A DNA stretch of 64,000 nucleotides. Source: Sphingomonas crusticola (GTDB lineage Bacteria; Pseudomonadota; Alphaproteobacteria; Sphingomonadales; Sphingomonadaceae). The DNA lies in contig NZ_QTJP01000001.1 in assembly GCF_003391115.1 (NCBI RefSeq), positions 124,001 through 188,000 on the forward strand, written 5' to 3'. This document shows, in pieces, positions 10,898-19,569 of the stretch; within the stretch, counting starts at the first letter, position 1, and the number at the start of each line of letters is the position of its first letter. A program made the translations under genes and the position numbers. Below the pieces are notes generated by a model. It was given only the letters and a program-made list of their open reading frames with translations. It did not search any database and was not told where the DNA came from.

Positions 10898-11399
10898 AGT
10901 CGCGCCGCTGATCGTCTCGGCGCTGTTCGGCGCGCAGGATTTCAGCTGGTTCGATGGTCTGCGGCGTGCGCATTTCCCACCCGAGCGCAACCAGCTGCCG
11001 GCCCACCTGACCTTGTTCCACCATTTGCCGCCCTCGCTTGCCGCGGAACTCAATCAGCGCCTGGCGGAGGTAACGCGTGGGGCAAGACCGCGCGCGGATG
11101 CGGCGGGGATGATGAACCTCGGGGGAGGAGTCGCGATTCGGATCGCCTCACCCGGATTGAGCTTGATTCGTGAGGATCTCGCCGACGCCTTTGCCGGCAT
11201 GCTGACGCCGCAGGATGCCGCCGGCTGGCGGCCGCACGTGACGATTCAGAATAAGGTTCCGCCGCACCAGGCTAAAGCTTTGTACTCCGCTATGGCCGCC
11301 GCTTTCACGCCGAGGACCATAACGGTCGAGGGGCTGGCGGTTTGGCGCTACCGCGGCGGGCCATGGGAGCCGGTGGCGCGCCATAAGTTCCGCGGTTGA
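10887..11399 (+). CDS. 2'-5' RNA ligase family (2H phosphoesterase) protein
   Basis: 170 aa. Two H-x-T-x motifs define the 2H phosphoesterase fold: HLTL (in LPAHLTLFHHLPP) and HVTI (in WRPHVTIQNKVPP). Members act on 2',3'-cyclic or 2'-5' RNA linkages. The start used is the GTG that overlaps the end of the PRC-barrel gene (MSPEVAPLIVSALFG); a longer form from 10830 would add a basic, unconserved tail. The C-terminus (VWRYRGGPWEPVARHKF) is typical for this subfamily. Its cellular substrate is unknown. Confidence 0.8.
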   Translation: MSPEVAPLIVSALFGAQDFSWFDGLRRAHFPPERNQLPAHLTLFHHLPPSLAAELNQRLAEVTRGARPRADAAGMMNLGGGVAIRIASPGLSLIREDLADAFAGMLTPQDAAGWRPHVTIQNKVPPHQAKALYSAMAAAFTPRTITVEGLAVWRYRGGPWEPVARHKFRG

Positions 11400-11402
11400 G
11401 CG

Positions 11403-11819
11403 TCAGTCCAGCTGGCCGAGCCCGTCACAGCTCAGGTCGAAGGCCGCCAGGCCGGCATCGAGATAGGCGGCCAGCGTGGGCATGTCGAGCAACTGCTCGG
11501 CCGGATCCTCGGCATCGGGATCGGCGGCAGCCTCGAGCGCTTCACTCCACTCGCTCGCGTCATAGGTACCACGTCCCACCCACGCGAGGGCGAGTAATTC
11601 CTGGACCTGATCGTCGCCGAGATCGTCGAGCAGGGCCAGCATCTCCTCCTCGATCGCCTCGTTCGCCTCATCCTCCAGGACGGCAAACTCGTCATCCGAA
11701 TCGGTCGGATCCTGTTCGTCGTCAGTTTCGATGGACGGTACCTGCGCTTCCAGCTCGCGAGCCCGGATGATCAAGCGGCAGATCGTCTCCAACGGCGTCG
11801 AAAGGTCCATCTCGGCCAA
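11403..11819 (-). CDS. DUF3775 domain-containing protein
   Basis: 138-aa strongly acidic protein. It opens MAEMDLSTPLETICRLIIRA and contains DDLGDDQVQELLALAWVGRG and a C-terminal LLDMPTLAAYLDAGLAAFDLSCDG segment, which I recognise as the DUF3775 pattern common in alphaproteobacteria. Function is unknown. Stands alone, convergent with the 2H phosphoesterase gene (3-bp gap) and divergent from the tRNA. Confidence 0.8.
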   Translation of the reverse strand: MAEMDLSTPLETICRLIIRARELEAQVPSIETDDEQDPTDSDDEFAVLEDEANEAIEEEMLALLDDLGDDQVQELLALAWVGRGTYDASEWSEALEAAADPDAEDPAEQLLDMPTLAAYLDAGLAAFDLSCDGLGQLD

Positions 11820-11888
11820 TCCTCCTCAAATTCAAAACGCGAACGAGGAGCCGACCATTGGGTTCCTTGACCGCTCCACAAGCTGCGG

Positions 11889-11916
11889 TTGACCCGCTTA
11901 AGCGCGCTGCTATAGG
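11889..11916 (+). promoter_or_regulatory. Probable sigma-70-type promoter of the tRNA-Met gene
   Basis: TTGACC and TATAGG hexamers are separated by 16 bp, with the tRNA beginning 26 bp after the -10 box. Spacing and position fit a housekeeping promoter; seen by eye only. Confidence 0.65.
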
Positions 11917-11942
11917 CCTCGCCTCGCGCTGGAGCGCCGCAT

Positions 11943-12019
11943 GGCGGAGTAGCTCAGCTGGTTAGAGCACGGGAATCATAATCCTGGGGTCGGGGGTTCA
12001 AGTCCCTCCTCCGCTACCA
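11943..12019 (+). tRNA. tRNA-Met (anticodon CAT, elongator type)
   Basis: 77-nt cloverleaf. The acceptor stem is GGCGGAG against CTCCGCT, with a terminal G-U. The D-arm is AGCTCAGCTGGTTAGAGC, the anticodon loop is in GGAATCATAATCC with CAT, the T-arm contains GTTCAAGTC, and CCA is encoded. It resembles elongator tRNA-Met; the initiator would have a mismatched C1-A72 pair. A tRNA-Ile2 that is lysidine-modified (also CAT) is an alternative, but the D-arm and variable loop favour elongator Met. Confidence 0.93.
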
Positions 12020-12592
12020 TCGCGAAAACCGGGATGTGCACCTCCCAAAAGGGGGCTCCCGCAGGACCAGTGCGGACCGGTCCTGGCCGCGACGGTGACC
12101 GGACGCAGCTATGTGCGGCTGACGTACAGCCACAGAAGCCAGACAAGAGCCGCCGTGCAGAGGGCCAACACCGCGAGCAGGACGATTCTTCCGGCAGCCC
12201 GGCGCGCTTGCGCGGGGTCGCATGATTCTTCTTCGACGACCGGGCCCGTCGTGCCCCCGGAGCCAGTCCGGGAGGGAAGAAGATCATGCTTTTCGATTAC
12301 CGCGAGCTCGGATGGCTTCAATCCAAGCAGCGAAGCCTGGGCGGGCGTCGGCGATCTCACAGCGGCGTGCCAGCGTGAACTGCGCGGCAGCTAGCGGCTG
12401 ACCGCATGCCATATCTAGCGCGGTAGTCACCAGCGGCGGGGGACGCTGCAGGATCGTCCGCGGGCCAGCATCGCCGGGTCACTTATCAACCTAAAGTCCG
12501 AATTCCATGGACAGCCTTGTCCCGGAAAGACGTGCAAGCGTCAACAGAAATTCCGTGCATATCCGTACGGGTTTTTCGCACATGGTCCGCCA
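12020..12592. other. Intergenic region between tRNA-Met and XRE regulator
   Basis: 573 bp with no convincing gene except one weak minus-strand candidate (12109-12360). No inverted repeat with a T-run was found after the tRNA. Just ahead of the XRE gene, CCGTGCATATCCGTACGG (12553-12570) is an imperfect palindrome that could be an operator. Confidence 0.5.
12109..12360 (-). CDS. Possible small tail-anchored membrane protein
   Basis: 83 codons from a GTG start. The first 55 residues are polar, with VVEEESCDPAQARRAAGR leading into one hydrophobic segment, IVLLAVLALCTAALVWLLWL, and a very short tail (YVSRT). This layout is plausible for a small C-tail-anchored protein, but there is no family match that I recognise and no clear ribosome site. 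It could be a chance open frame in GC-rich DNA. Confidence 0.3.
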   Translation of the reverse strand: MRSPTPAQASLLGLKPSELAVIEKHDLLPSRTGSGGTTGPVVEEESCDPAQARRAAGRIVLLAVLALCTAALVWLLWLYVSRT

Positions 12593-13021
12593 ATGCGATC
12601 TGCGGCACTCGGATTGAAGCAATTGCGGCAAGGGGCGCGGCCACCGTTGACGCTTCGTGCCATGGCCGAGAAGCTGGGAATGCCGCCCTCGTCCTATTCG
12701 CGATACGAAGATGCCAATGATTTCAAGCGGCCCTATCTTCCGGTTGATCTTGCGCGGAAAGTAGCTGCCGTTCTGGCCGACCACGCGGTCGATCCTTCCG
12801 CCGTCATGGAACTTGCCGGTCTTGCCGGCGATGCGGACGCGCTACCTGTCATTACAGCGGGCGAACAGGAGCTTCTCGACCAATTCCGCACGCTCGATGC
12901 GGCGCGGCGTCAACTGGTCCTTCAGCTGATCACCGCCTTGGGCGGCAATGCTCCGCATAGTGTGACCCTGCATGAGGGGCCGATGAATTTCCGGCCGCGC
13001 CAGGATGGTGACCGGGCATGA
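12593..13021 (+). CDS. XRE-family helix-turn-helix transcriptional regulator
   Basis: 142 aa. An N-terminal Cro/CI-type HTH is seen: LKQLRQGARPPLTLRAMAEK then LGMPPSSYSRYED, where SSYSRYE is the recognition helix. The remaining about 80 residues, including QELLDQFRTLDAARRQLVL, form a short helical tail as in many sphingomonad and phage-like regulators. The start ATG lacks a strong Shine-Dalgarno. The imperfect palindrome 23 bp upstream may be its own operator. Target genes are unknown; no mobile element is present nearby. Confidence 0.75.
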   Translation: MRSAALGLKQLRQGARPPLTLRAMAEKLGMPPSSYSRYEDANDFKRPYLPVDLARKVAAVLADHAVDPSAVMELAGLAGDADALPVITAGEQELLDQFRTLDAARRQLVLQLITALGGNAPHSVTLHEGPMNFRPRQDGDRA

Positions 13022-13124
13022 TGGTGTGATCATCGCCCCTGCGTCGGCACGGTTAGCTGGCGATTGCATCCGGCGTCACTTGCTCCGATGCTGTCACGCT
13101 AATTCGGGTTAGCAGGAGTATTGC

Positions 13125-13544
13125 GTGGATCGCTTCTTTACGGCCATCGCCAACCGCATATCGGTTTTTGTAGGCGATCCGCTTGCGTTCATCCTCGCCG
13201 TCCTGACGGTAGGTATTTGGGGAATTACCGGGCCACTTTTTCACTATTCCGACACGTGGCAGCTGGTGATCAACACCGGTACGACGATCGTCACCTTTCT
13301 GATGGTGTTCCTGATCCAGAATTCCCAGAATCGCGATGCTGCCGCGATGCAGGCCAAGCTCGACGAGCTGATCCGCGCGCTGGAGCAGGCGCGCGGCCAG
13401 TTCATCGGCATCGAGCATAAGACGGATAAGGAAATTCAGCAGATCCGGGCCGACCTCGAGGCCGAATGTGCTGAGGAGCAGGCGGAACGTCCCGGCAAAC
13501 CGCCGAGCAACCAATATGTCGATCGCCTTATCCGCCGCCGCTGA
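13125..13544 (+). CDS. Low-affinity iron permease family protein
   Basis: 139 aa. Two or three hydrophobic segments (DPLAFILAVLTVGIWGITGP and LVINTGTTIVTFLMVFLIQN) are followed by QNSQNRDAAAMQAKLDELIR, the diagnostic motif of the Iron_permease (PF04120-type) family, then a charged coiled C-terminus. The family name comes from yeast Fet4; in bacteria direct iron transport by these short proteins is not well established. GTG start preceded by AGCAGGAG. Confidence 0.82.
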   Translation: MDRFFTAIANRISVFVGDPLAFILAVLTVGIWGITGPLFHYSDTWQLVINTGTTIVTFLMVFLIQNSQNRDAAAMQAKLDELIRALEQARGQFIGIEHKTDKEIQQIRADLEAECAEEQAERPGKPPSNQYVDRLIRRR

Positions 13545-13610
13545 GGGCTGCCGGGTTGATAAAGGGCGTATCCAGCCCCTATCTGATCCGTGACATTATT
13601 GAGGCTTTCG

Positions 13611-14591
13611 ATGACCGCCGTTCATTCCACCCGTATGCTGATCCTGGGCTCGGGCCCCGCCGGGCTTTCCGCCGCCATTTACGGCGCGCGCGCCGGGCTC
13701 GCGCCGATCGTCGTGCAGGGAATCCAGCCGGGCGGTCAGCTCACGATCACCACCGACGTCGAGAATTATCCCGGCTTTCGCGATGTGATCCAGGGTCCCT
13801 GGCTGATGGAGGAGATGCAGGCCCAGGCGGAGCATGTCGGCACCCAGATGATGTGGGATACGATCGTCGAGGTCGACCTCTCCGAACGGCCTTTTCGTCT
13901 CAAGGGCGACGGCGGGGCCCTCTACGTGTGCGATACGCTCGTCATTGCCACCGGCGCGCAGGCAAAATGGCTTGGCGTGCCGGGTGAGGAGGAGCTGGGC
14001 GGTCGCGGCGTGTCGGCTTGTGCGACCTGCGATGGCTTCTTTTATCGCGGCAAGAAGGTGGCGGTGATCGGCGGCGGCAACACTGCGGTCGAAGAAGCGC
14101 TCTACATGACCAACCATAGCCATGACGTGACGCTGATCCATCGCCGCGACAGCCTGCGCGCCGAAAAGATCCTGCAGGATCGCCTGTTCGCGCATCATGG
14201 CATCCATCCTCTGTGGAACAAGGAAGTCCTGCGCTTCGTCGGAGATCATGACAGCGGACTGGTCGCGATCGAGCTCAAGGATACCAAGACCGGTGAGACG
14301 TCGATGCTGGAGGTCGATGGCGGCTTTGTCGCGATCGGCCACCATCCGGCGACCGAGATGTTCGCGGGCCAACTTGAGCTGGACGAAGGATATATCCGGG
14401 TGACGCCGGGTACCGCCAACACCAGCGTCCCCGGCGTGTTCGCGTGCGGCGACGTGATGGACAAACATTACCGGCAGGCCATTACCGCCGCCGGCACCGG
14501 CTGCATGGCCGCGCTCGACGCCGAGAAATTCCTGCAGGAGCAGGATTTCCCAGTGGCGGAAGGCGCCAGGGAAGCGGTGGCGGCCGAGTAA
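13611..14591 (+). CDS. trxB: Thioredoxin-disulfide reductase
   Basis: NADPH-dependent flavoenzyme reducing thioredoxin, 326 aa. FAD-binding motif is LILGSGPAGLSAAIYGARAG, the redox-active pair is CATC at residues 137-140, the NADPH site is VAVIGGGNTAVEEALYM, and the C-terminal FAD motif is GVFACGDVMD. A longer frame from 13590 adds MTLLRLS, but the ATG giving MTAVHSTRM sits after GAGGC and matches the family start. Probably monocistronic. Confidence 0.96.
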   Translation: MTAVHSTRMLILGSGPAGLSAAIYGARAGLAPIVVQGIQPGGQLTITTDVENYPGFRDVIQGPWLMEEMQAQAEHVGTQMMWDTIVEVDLSERPFRLKGDGGALYVCDTLVIATGAQAKWLGVPGEEELGGRGVSACATCDGFFYRGKKVAVIGGGNTAVEEALYMTNHSHDVTLIHRRDSLRAEKILQDRLFAHHGIHPLWNKEVLRFVGDHDSGLVAIELKDTKTGETSMLEVDGGFVAIGHHPATEMFAGQLELDEGYIRVTPGTANTSVPGVFACGDVMDKHYRQAITAAGTGCMAALDAEKFLQEQDFPVAEGAREAVAAE

Positions 14592-14602
14592 TATTTCGGT
14601 TG

Positions 14603-14621
14603 GGCTGAGCCTGTCGAAGCC
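14603..14621. repeat. Short TGAGCCTGTCGAA-type repeat
   Basis: GGCTGAGCCTGTCGAAGCC, with GGCT/AGCC arms, lies just after trxB. The same core recurs at 48579-48600 and in the long palindrome at 51865-51979, so it belongs to a dispersed family. Confidence 0.6.
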
Positions 14622-14735
14622 GGACTCACCGCGTTGAGCGCATCGGCCGCACCTGGCTTCGCTAAGTGCGATGTTTTTTAAGGGCTTCAAGCACTGACAG
14701 CTACGTCTCTTCGGCGAGCGTATCGACTCAATATC

Positions 14736-15728
14736 TCAGCGGCGAACCTGAGGTGTTGGCCTTTTTTTCGTTGCCGAAACCCAATCTTCAATGTTCTCTG
14801 CGGCATCGGTTACATCGCCAGCGATCCCCGCGGCCCAGGCCTTCATCCAATCCGTAGTGCCATGCCAAAAACGAAGGGCGGGGCCGAACTGCGGTTTGTT
14901 GCCGGCCCTATGGTGAAGTCTTTGATGCACTTCGCGCGGCAAAACCTTCAAGAATACCGGATTGTTTTTCCAATGCTGCACGTTCCGGGCGATCCCGTTC
15001 AACTCGAACATGTGATGAACGTCCTCGAGCGTTGACGCCAAGCCCAACGTGTGCATTTTTTGTTGCACGGCATATGCTTTTGGAAGAGGCGTCCTTAATG
15101 TCCGAGTGACTTTTGAGGCCTTCCGCACAGCCTTAACGCCGAATCCGATCGGAACAGCATCCATCCCGGCCATCGCCGCGTTGAATGCTGCCGATCCATA
15201 GTGTCCTTCCTGAAGGTCCGCCACCGCGTCCCATGCCGGCCCGACGATCGGGATGAACTGCTCCGCTAGATTAGGCCGCGCAATTTTAGGCCCGGCCTGG
15301 AAATCGTGAAACCTGCCGGCAAGGTCGAAGATCGCTCGCTCGCTCTTTGGCATTGCTCGATTGCTCGAGGAAACTGCACGATTGGCGAAACTCGGACTTT
15401 GGTGGCTTACCGATCGTGGCAACGCCGGAGCGCGTTGGAAGGTCTTCGTCTCCAGAAGTCCTTGCTGCGTGCGGAGTGAAGCGTTCTGAGCCAGCAGCGC
15501 ACCAAGGTCAGGACGTTGTGCCGCAAGAATGATGTCCCTGCCAAGTTGGACCCCCGTATCGGCTGGCCGAGGCAATGAAGGCGGCTCCTTCGTTTCGTCA
15601 AAACCCTCGAACAAGGCGCCAAGCCGGTTTCCCGCTTGTTTCAGCCCTCGGTCTCCCGAAGCCTTTGACCAGATATTGTCGTTACCGCCGCTTTTCCGCA
15701 TCGTTGCTCCGATCGATGGCATGCGCAT
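14736..15728 (-). CDS. Putative SOS-regulated nuclease toxin/bacteriocin-like protein (HNH/Endo VII-type C-terminus)
   Basis: 330 aa, not recognised as a named family. Residues 1-150 are polar and Pro/Ser/Gln-rich without a signal peptide, PAAR or RHS region. Residues 158-202 form a hydrophobic, Gly/Ala-rich segment (FIPIVGPAWDAVADLQEG onward) like pre-toxin regions of polymorphic toxins. The C-terminus has VHHMFELNG (His238-His239), NNP (Asn255-256), EVHQRLHH (His268, His272-273) and RFWHGTTDWMKA, arranged like beta-beta-alpha-metal nuclease toxins of the LHH/WHH kind. The DNA is visibly less GC-rich than its neighbours, suggesting acquisition. A perfect LexA-type box lies 123 bp upstream. 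No immunity gene is seen on either side. Nuclease activity is inferred from motif layout only. Confidence 0.6.
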   Translation of the reverse strand: MRMPSIGATMRKSGGNDNIWSKASGDRGLKQAGNRLGALFEGFDETKEPPSLPRPADTGVQLGRDIILAAQRPDLGALLAQNASLRTQQGLLETKTFQRAPALPRSVSHQSPSFANRAVSSSNRAMPKSERAIFDLAGRFHDFQAGPKIARPNLAEQFIPIVGPAWDAVADLQEGHYGSAAFNAAMAGMDAVPIGFGVKAVRKASKVTRTLRTPLPKAYAVQQKMHTLGLASTLEDVHHMFELNGIARNVQHWKNNPVFLKVLPREVHQRLHHRAGNKPQFGPALRFWHGTTDWMKAWAAGIAGDVTDAAENIEDWVSATKKRPTPQVRR

Positions 15729-15844
15729 GCGGCGCTATTCCCTGATGGAAAAAACGAACGCAGCGCAGAAATGAGTTTTGTAGGAAAAATACTTGCTAGC
15801 CGCGCAAGCGCGACGGTCGGTTTCTTCTCACAAATCCGCCAAAA

Positions 15845-15865
15845 TGTCAAGAACAAATAAGGAAC
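15845..15865 (-). promoter_or_regulatory. SOS (LexA) box with adjacent -35-like TTGACA
   Basis: Read on the minus strand: GTTC-CTTATTT-GTTC, the exact alphaproteobacterial LexA pattern GTTC-N7-GTTC, followed directly by TTGACA. It lies in the gap between truA and the toxin-like gene, and only that gene reads away from it. A convincing -10 hexamer was not found. The same perfect pattern stands before rmuC and dinB in this window. Confidence 0.75.
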
Positions 15866-15952
15866 AAGAAGCATAGCGTCGCCAATGTGGCTGGCAGGAC
15901 CCGCCTTCGCGGACTGCGCCGCCTGTCCTGCTTTACGCGGCCGATGTGGCGT

Positions 15953-16690
15953 TTAGTAGCGCGCGGACGTGAAGTAGAGGCCATCGGCAGGCGCATTGAG
16001 GCCCAACTTGGTGCGGTCCCTAGCTTCCAGTGCACTGCGCATGTCGTCGACTGCCCAATGTCCCTGACCGACAAGCCCGAGACATCCCACCATGGAGCGC
16101 ACCTGATGGTGGAGGAATGAGCGCGCCGCCGCTTCGATCAACACCGCATCTCCGTCGCGGCGTACGTCGAGCCGGTCGAGCGACTTAATCGGGCTTTCCG
16201 CTTGGCAATGGGCGGAGCGGAAGGTGGTGAAGTCGTGGCGCCCGACCAATGCTTGGGCTGCCTGATGCATTGCATCGACATCCAGCGGCCGGGCGATGCG
16301 CCAGGCGCGGCCGGCTTCCAGCGCGAGCGGGGCGCGGCGATTGACGATACGGTAGAGATAATCCCGCCCCACGCACGAGAAGCGCGCGTGCCAATCGTCG
16401 GCCACGATTTCGCAAGCGAGGATCGCGACCGGCTGCGGCTTGAGCAGGCCGTTGAGTGCTTCCATTAATCTAAAGGGAGTAATTGGCTTGGCGATGTCGA
16501 GGTGTGCGGTCATCGCCAGTGCGTGCACGCCCGCATCGGTGCGGCCGGCGGCGAACAAGGTCGGCGCTTCCCCCGTAGCCGTGTCGGCGGCTTCCTCGAT
16601 CGCCTGCTGAACCGAAGGTCCGTGCGCCTGCCGCTGCCAGCCCATGAAGGGGCGGCCGTCATATTCCACCGTCAGGCGGAAGCGCGTCAT
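15953..16690 (-). CDS. truA: tRNA pseudouridine(38-40) synthase TruA
   Basis: 245 aa. Contains the catalytic-Asp motif [11 protein letters not shown], the N-terminal [16 protein letters not shown] and the C-terminal [11 protein letters not shown], all hallmarks of TruA, which modifies uridines 38-40 of tRNA anticodon arms. The start overlaps the fmt stop (ATGA), showing a translationally coupled fmt-truA pair; this linkage is common in alphaproteobacteria. Confidence 0.96.
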   Translation of the reverse strand: MTRFRLTVEYDGRPFMGWQRQAHGPSVQQAIEEAADTATGEAPTLFAAGRTDAGVHALAMTAHLDIAKPITPFRLMEALNGLLKPQPVAILACEIVADDWHARFSCVGRDYLYRIVNRRAPLALEAGRAWRIARPLDVDAMHQAAQALVGRHDFTTFRSAHCQAESPIKSLDRLDVRRDGDAVLIEAAARSFLHHQVRSMVGCLGLVGQGHWAVDDMRSALEARDRTKLGLNAPADGLYFTSARY

Positions 16691-17589
16691 GCCAGCCGCG
16701 TGCCGGCCGGAATGGCAAAGCCGCGCAGTAGTTCGTCGGCCGACATCACGCCGCGGCCGGCGCGCTGAACCTTGGTGGGGCGGATCGCTCCCTTCCCGCA
16801 GCTAATTATCAGATTGTCGGACACCGCTCCCGCCACGCCCTCGCCCTCGACAAGCGCGGCGGCCAGGATGCGGATGCGCTCGCCGTCATGCTCGAACCAG
16901 GCGCCCGGCGTGGGGGCGAAGGCGCGGATCTGGCGCTCGACCTGGACGGCACCGACGGTGAAATCCAGCCGCGCCTCGGCCTTGTCGATCTTGGGGGCGT
17001 AAGTAACGCCCTCGTCCGGCTGAGGCTGGGCAGGGAAGGCGCCGGGATCGGCCAGCACCTCCACCATCATCGCCGCGCCGATCTTGGCGAGTTCAGCGGT
17101 CAGCGTGCCGGCATCCTTGTTACCGATCGGCGTGCGCTCGACCGCCAGCATGTCGCCCGTATCGAGTCCGGCTTCCATCGCCATGATGGTGACGCCGGTT
17201 TCTTCGTCGCCGGCCAGGATCGCGCGCTGGACCGGCGCGGCACCGCGCCAACGCGGGAGCAGGGAGGCGTGAACGTTAAGGCAGTCCCACACGGGTGCGT
17301 CCAATATCTCTTGCGGAAGGATCAGGCCGTAGGCGGCAACGATGGCCGCGTCGGGCTCGAGCGCGGTAAAGGCGGCCTGTGCTTCCGCATCGCGCAGCGA
17401 CTTCGGCGAATATAGGGGGATCCCCAGCGCCTCCGCTCGCAGCTGGACGGGGGAGGGGCGGTCCGCCTTGCCACGTCCGGCCGGCCGTGGGGGTTGCGTG
17501 TAAACGGCGACGATATCGTGGCCGGCGCCCTGGAGCGCGTCGAGCGTCGGCACCGCGAACTCGGGCGTTCCCATGAATATGATCCGCAT
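16687..17589 (-). CDS. fmt: Methionyl-tRNA formyltransferase
   Basis: Formylates initiator Met-tRNA, 300 aa. Begins [19 protein letters not shown]. The formyl-folate-binding segment is [20 protein letters not shown], followed by [17 protein letters not shown]. The frame continues ten codons upstream to 17619, but the internal ATG matches the family start. A def homologue sits nearby on the other strand (18855), keeping start-methionine processing genes together. The 185-bp gap to recR is divergent. Confidence 0.96.
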   Translation of the reverse strand: MRIIFMGTPEFAVPTLDALQGAGHDIVAVYTQPPRPAGRGKADRPSPVQLRAEALGIPLYSPKSLRDAEAQAAFTALEPDAAIVAAYGLILPQEILDAPVWDCLNVHASLLPRWRGAAPVQRAILAGDEETGVTIMAMEAGLDTGDMLAVERTPIGNKDAGTLTAELAKIGAAMMVEVLADPGAFPAQPQPDEGVTYAPKIDKAEARLDFTVGAVQVERQIRAFAPTPGAWFEHDGERIRILAAALVEGEGVAGAVSDNLIISCGKGAIRPTKVQRAGRGVMSADELLRGFAIPAGTRLA

Positions 17590-17804
17590 GGCGTCGCCTT
17601 CACCACAAAGCCGCCTCACTTTCCACCTCCGTCAACGGCGCTTCGCGCTGTTGCAACGACGTTCGATCCCGCGAAGGCGGAATCACCAGATCGCGCCACG
17701 CCGCGGAATGGATGCCGGCCTCCAAGGAAAGGACGGGTGAGGGGGCTGGGCGCTCAGCAAGTTAAGGGTGACGAAGGGCGGGGGAGCCCCTATTTGTTCC
17801 GACA

Positions 17805-18401
17805 ATGGCTTCTCCAGAAATCGATGCGCTGACGCAGGCGCTTGCCCGACTGCCAGGGCTTGGGCCGCGCTCGGCGCGGCGGGCGGTGCTGCATCTGCTG
17901 AAGAAACGGGAGGCGGCGCTGGCGCCGCTGCAGCGCGCGCTGGCAGCGGTAAGCGAAAAATTGGCGAGCTGCTCGACCTGCGGCAATGTCGACACGTCGG
18001 ATCCGTGCGCGATCTGTGCCGATCCGCGCCGCGACGCGCGCATGTTGTGCGTGGTCGAAGAGGTCGCCGATCTGTGGGCACTTGATCGCACGCGGCTGTT
18101 TCCTGGTCGGTTTCACGTGCTCGGCGGCCGGCTGGCGGCGCTGGAGGGCGTACGGCCGGAGGATCTCACCATCGACAGCCTCGTCGGCCGGATCGAGCGC
18201 GGCGGCATCGACGAAGTCGTGCTGGCGATGAATGCCACGCTCGAGGGTCAGACTACCGCCCATTATATCGCCGAGCGGATCGACCGCTTCCCGGTGCGCG
18301 TGACGCAGCTGGCCCATGGGCTGCCGGTCGGCGGCGAGCTCGATTATCTGGACGAAGGCACGCTTGCTCAAGCGCTGCGCGCACGCCGGCCGGTGGCTTA
18401 A
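17805..18401 (+). CDS. recR: Recombination mediator protein RecR
   Basis: 198 aa, standard length. The N-terminal helix-hairpin-helix [20 protein letters not shown] is followed by a four-cysteine zinc finger ([16 protein letters not shown]), then the Toprim domain starting [13 protein letters not shown], and ends with [19 protein letters not shown]. Works with RecO/RecF to load RecA on gapped DNA. The start ATG is the first good one. No SOS box was seen in front of it. dnaX and ybaB, frequent neighbours elsewhere, are absent here. Confidence 0.96.
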   Translation: MASPEIDALTQALARLPGLGPRSARRAVLHLLKKREAALAPLQRALAAVSEKLASCSTCGNVDTSDPCAICADPRRDARMLCVVEEVADLWALDRTRLFPGRFHVLGGRLAALEGVRPEDLTIDSLVGRIERGGIDEVVLAMNATLEGQTTAHYIAERIDRFPVRVTQLAHGLPVGGELDYLDEGTLAQALRARRPVA

Positions 18402-18470
18402 TCCCTCCGTCGATTTGCGCTATGGTGTGTAAGGATCCTGGCTTCCGCCGGGAGGACGGGGGCAGGGCAG

Positions 18471-18845
18471 ATGGGCGTCACGGGGATTGGCGGTTTCTTC
18501 TTCCGGGCGCAGGACCCGAAGGCGCTCGGCGAATGGTACGCGACGCATCTCGGCGTCGGCACCGGCGACTATGGCGTGTGGCAGACGCAGGCGGGCACGT
18601 CGGTCTTCTCCCCATTTAAAGCGGACACGGACTATTTCGGCGCGGACAAGCAATGGATGCTGAACTTGCGTGTGGATGGGCTTGACGATCTGCTTGCCAG
18701 GCTACGCGCCGCAGACATCGAGATCATCACCAAGCCCGAATGGGACGTGCCGGGTCTTGGCCGATTCGCCCGCATTCACGATCCCGAAGGCAATCCGATC
18801 GAGCTGTGGCAACCCGACCTTGAAGGCGGCCCGTCCGCAGCTTAG
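18471..18845 (+). CDS. VOC (glyoxalase/bleomycin resistance) family protein
   Basis: 124 aa with one beta-alpha-beta-beta-beta pair duplicated: GIGGFFFRAQDPKALGEWYA at the start and RIHDPEGNPIELWQP at the end. The C-terminal Glu in NPIELW is the usual metal ligand. Substrate unknown. Only 9 bp separate it from def, so it is probably co-transcribed. Confidence 0.82.
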   Translation: MGVTGIGGFFFRAQDPKALGEWYATHLGVGTGDYGVWQTQAGTSVFSPFKADTDYFGADKQWMLNLRVDGLDDLLARLRAADIEIITKPEWDVPGLGRFARIHDPEGNPIELWQPDLEGGPSAA

Positions 18846-18854
18846 ATTGGCGCC

Positions 18855-19388
18855 ATGGCTATTCGTCCGATCATCGAGGCACCCGATCCCCGGCTGCGCG
18901 TGAAATCCACTCCTGTGGAGACGGTTGACGATGATCTGCGCGCTCTGATCGCCGACATGTTCGAGACGATGTACGCGGCACCCGGTATCGGCCTGGCTGC
19001 GATCCAGGTCGGCGTGCCCAAGCGCGTGCTGGTGATCGACCTGCAGGAAGCGGAGGATGCCGAAGGCCAGCCGATACGCAAGCCTTTGGTCTTCATCAAT
19101 CCCGAGCTGACGGATCCTTCGACCGACCGCAATATCTATAATGAGGGCTGCCTGTCGGTGCCCGATCAATATGCCGAGGTCGAGCGTCCCGCCACAATCC
19201 GGGCGCGCTGGCTCGATGCGAATGGCGTCCAGCATGACGAGTTGATCGATGGCATGCTGGCGACCTGCCTCCAGCATGAGATGGATCATCTCGAGGGCAT
19301 TCTATTCATCGATTATCTCTCGCGCCTGAAGCGCGAGATGGTCCTCAAGAAGCTCGAAAAGTCACGGCGCCAGAGCAAGGCGGCGTAG
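18855..19388 (+). CDS. def: Peptide deformylase
   Basis: Removes the formyl group from nascent proteins, 177 aa. The three metalloprotease motifs are present: GIGLAAIQVG, EGCLSVP (metal-binding Cys) and QHEMDHLEG (HExxH-type with two His ligands). The ATG start gives MAIRPIIEAPDPRLR, the usual beginning. Confidence 0.96.
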   Translation: MAIRPIIEAPDPRLRVKSTPVETVDDDLRALIADMFETMYAAPGIGLAAIQVGVPKRVLVIDLQEAEDAEGQPIRKPLVFINPELTDPSTDRNIYNEGCLSVPDQYAEVERPATIRARWLDANGVQHDELIDGMLATCLQHEMDHLEGILFIDYLSRLKREMVLKKLEKSRRQSKAA

Positions 19389-19413
19389 GCCGGCCCCGCG
19401 GCCGCTTCGATCC

Positions 19414-19436
19414 CGCCGCATATATTAAAAGCGGCG
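19414..19436 (+). terminator. Possible hairpin after def
   Basis: CGCCGC and GCGGCG arms enclose the AT-rich 11-nt loop ATATATTAAAA, 25 bp past the def stop. There is no T-run after it, so a terminator role is weak; the AT-rich loop may instead belong to the promoter of the next gene. Confidence 0.3.
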
Positions 19437-19569
19437 TTGGCTAGCCGATTTCATTTCCAGCGCGTTAGGTTTCCGATCGAACGACTGCGGCAGCGTCGCG
19501 GCCCGTAGCCCTCTACGAGCTTCGTTGAGCGGCGTGCCCGCGCCGTGACCCCACGTATAGGAAGCGAGC

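Noticed and set aside
11976..12287. 103-codon frame ending in a GLEPPTPGL-like peptide over the tRNA
   Set aside because: Well-known artefact of translating the tRNA antisense strand.
15641..15874. Minus-strand 77-codon frame with a hydrophobic start, considered as an immunity gene
   Set aside because: Its start lies on the SOS box and its second half overlaps the toxin-like gene in another frame; no ribosome site.
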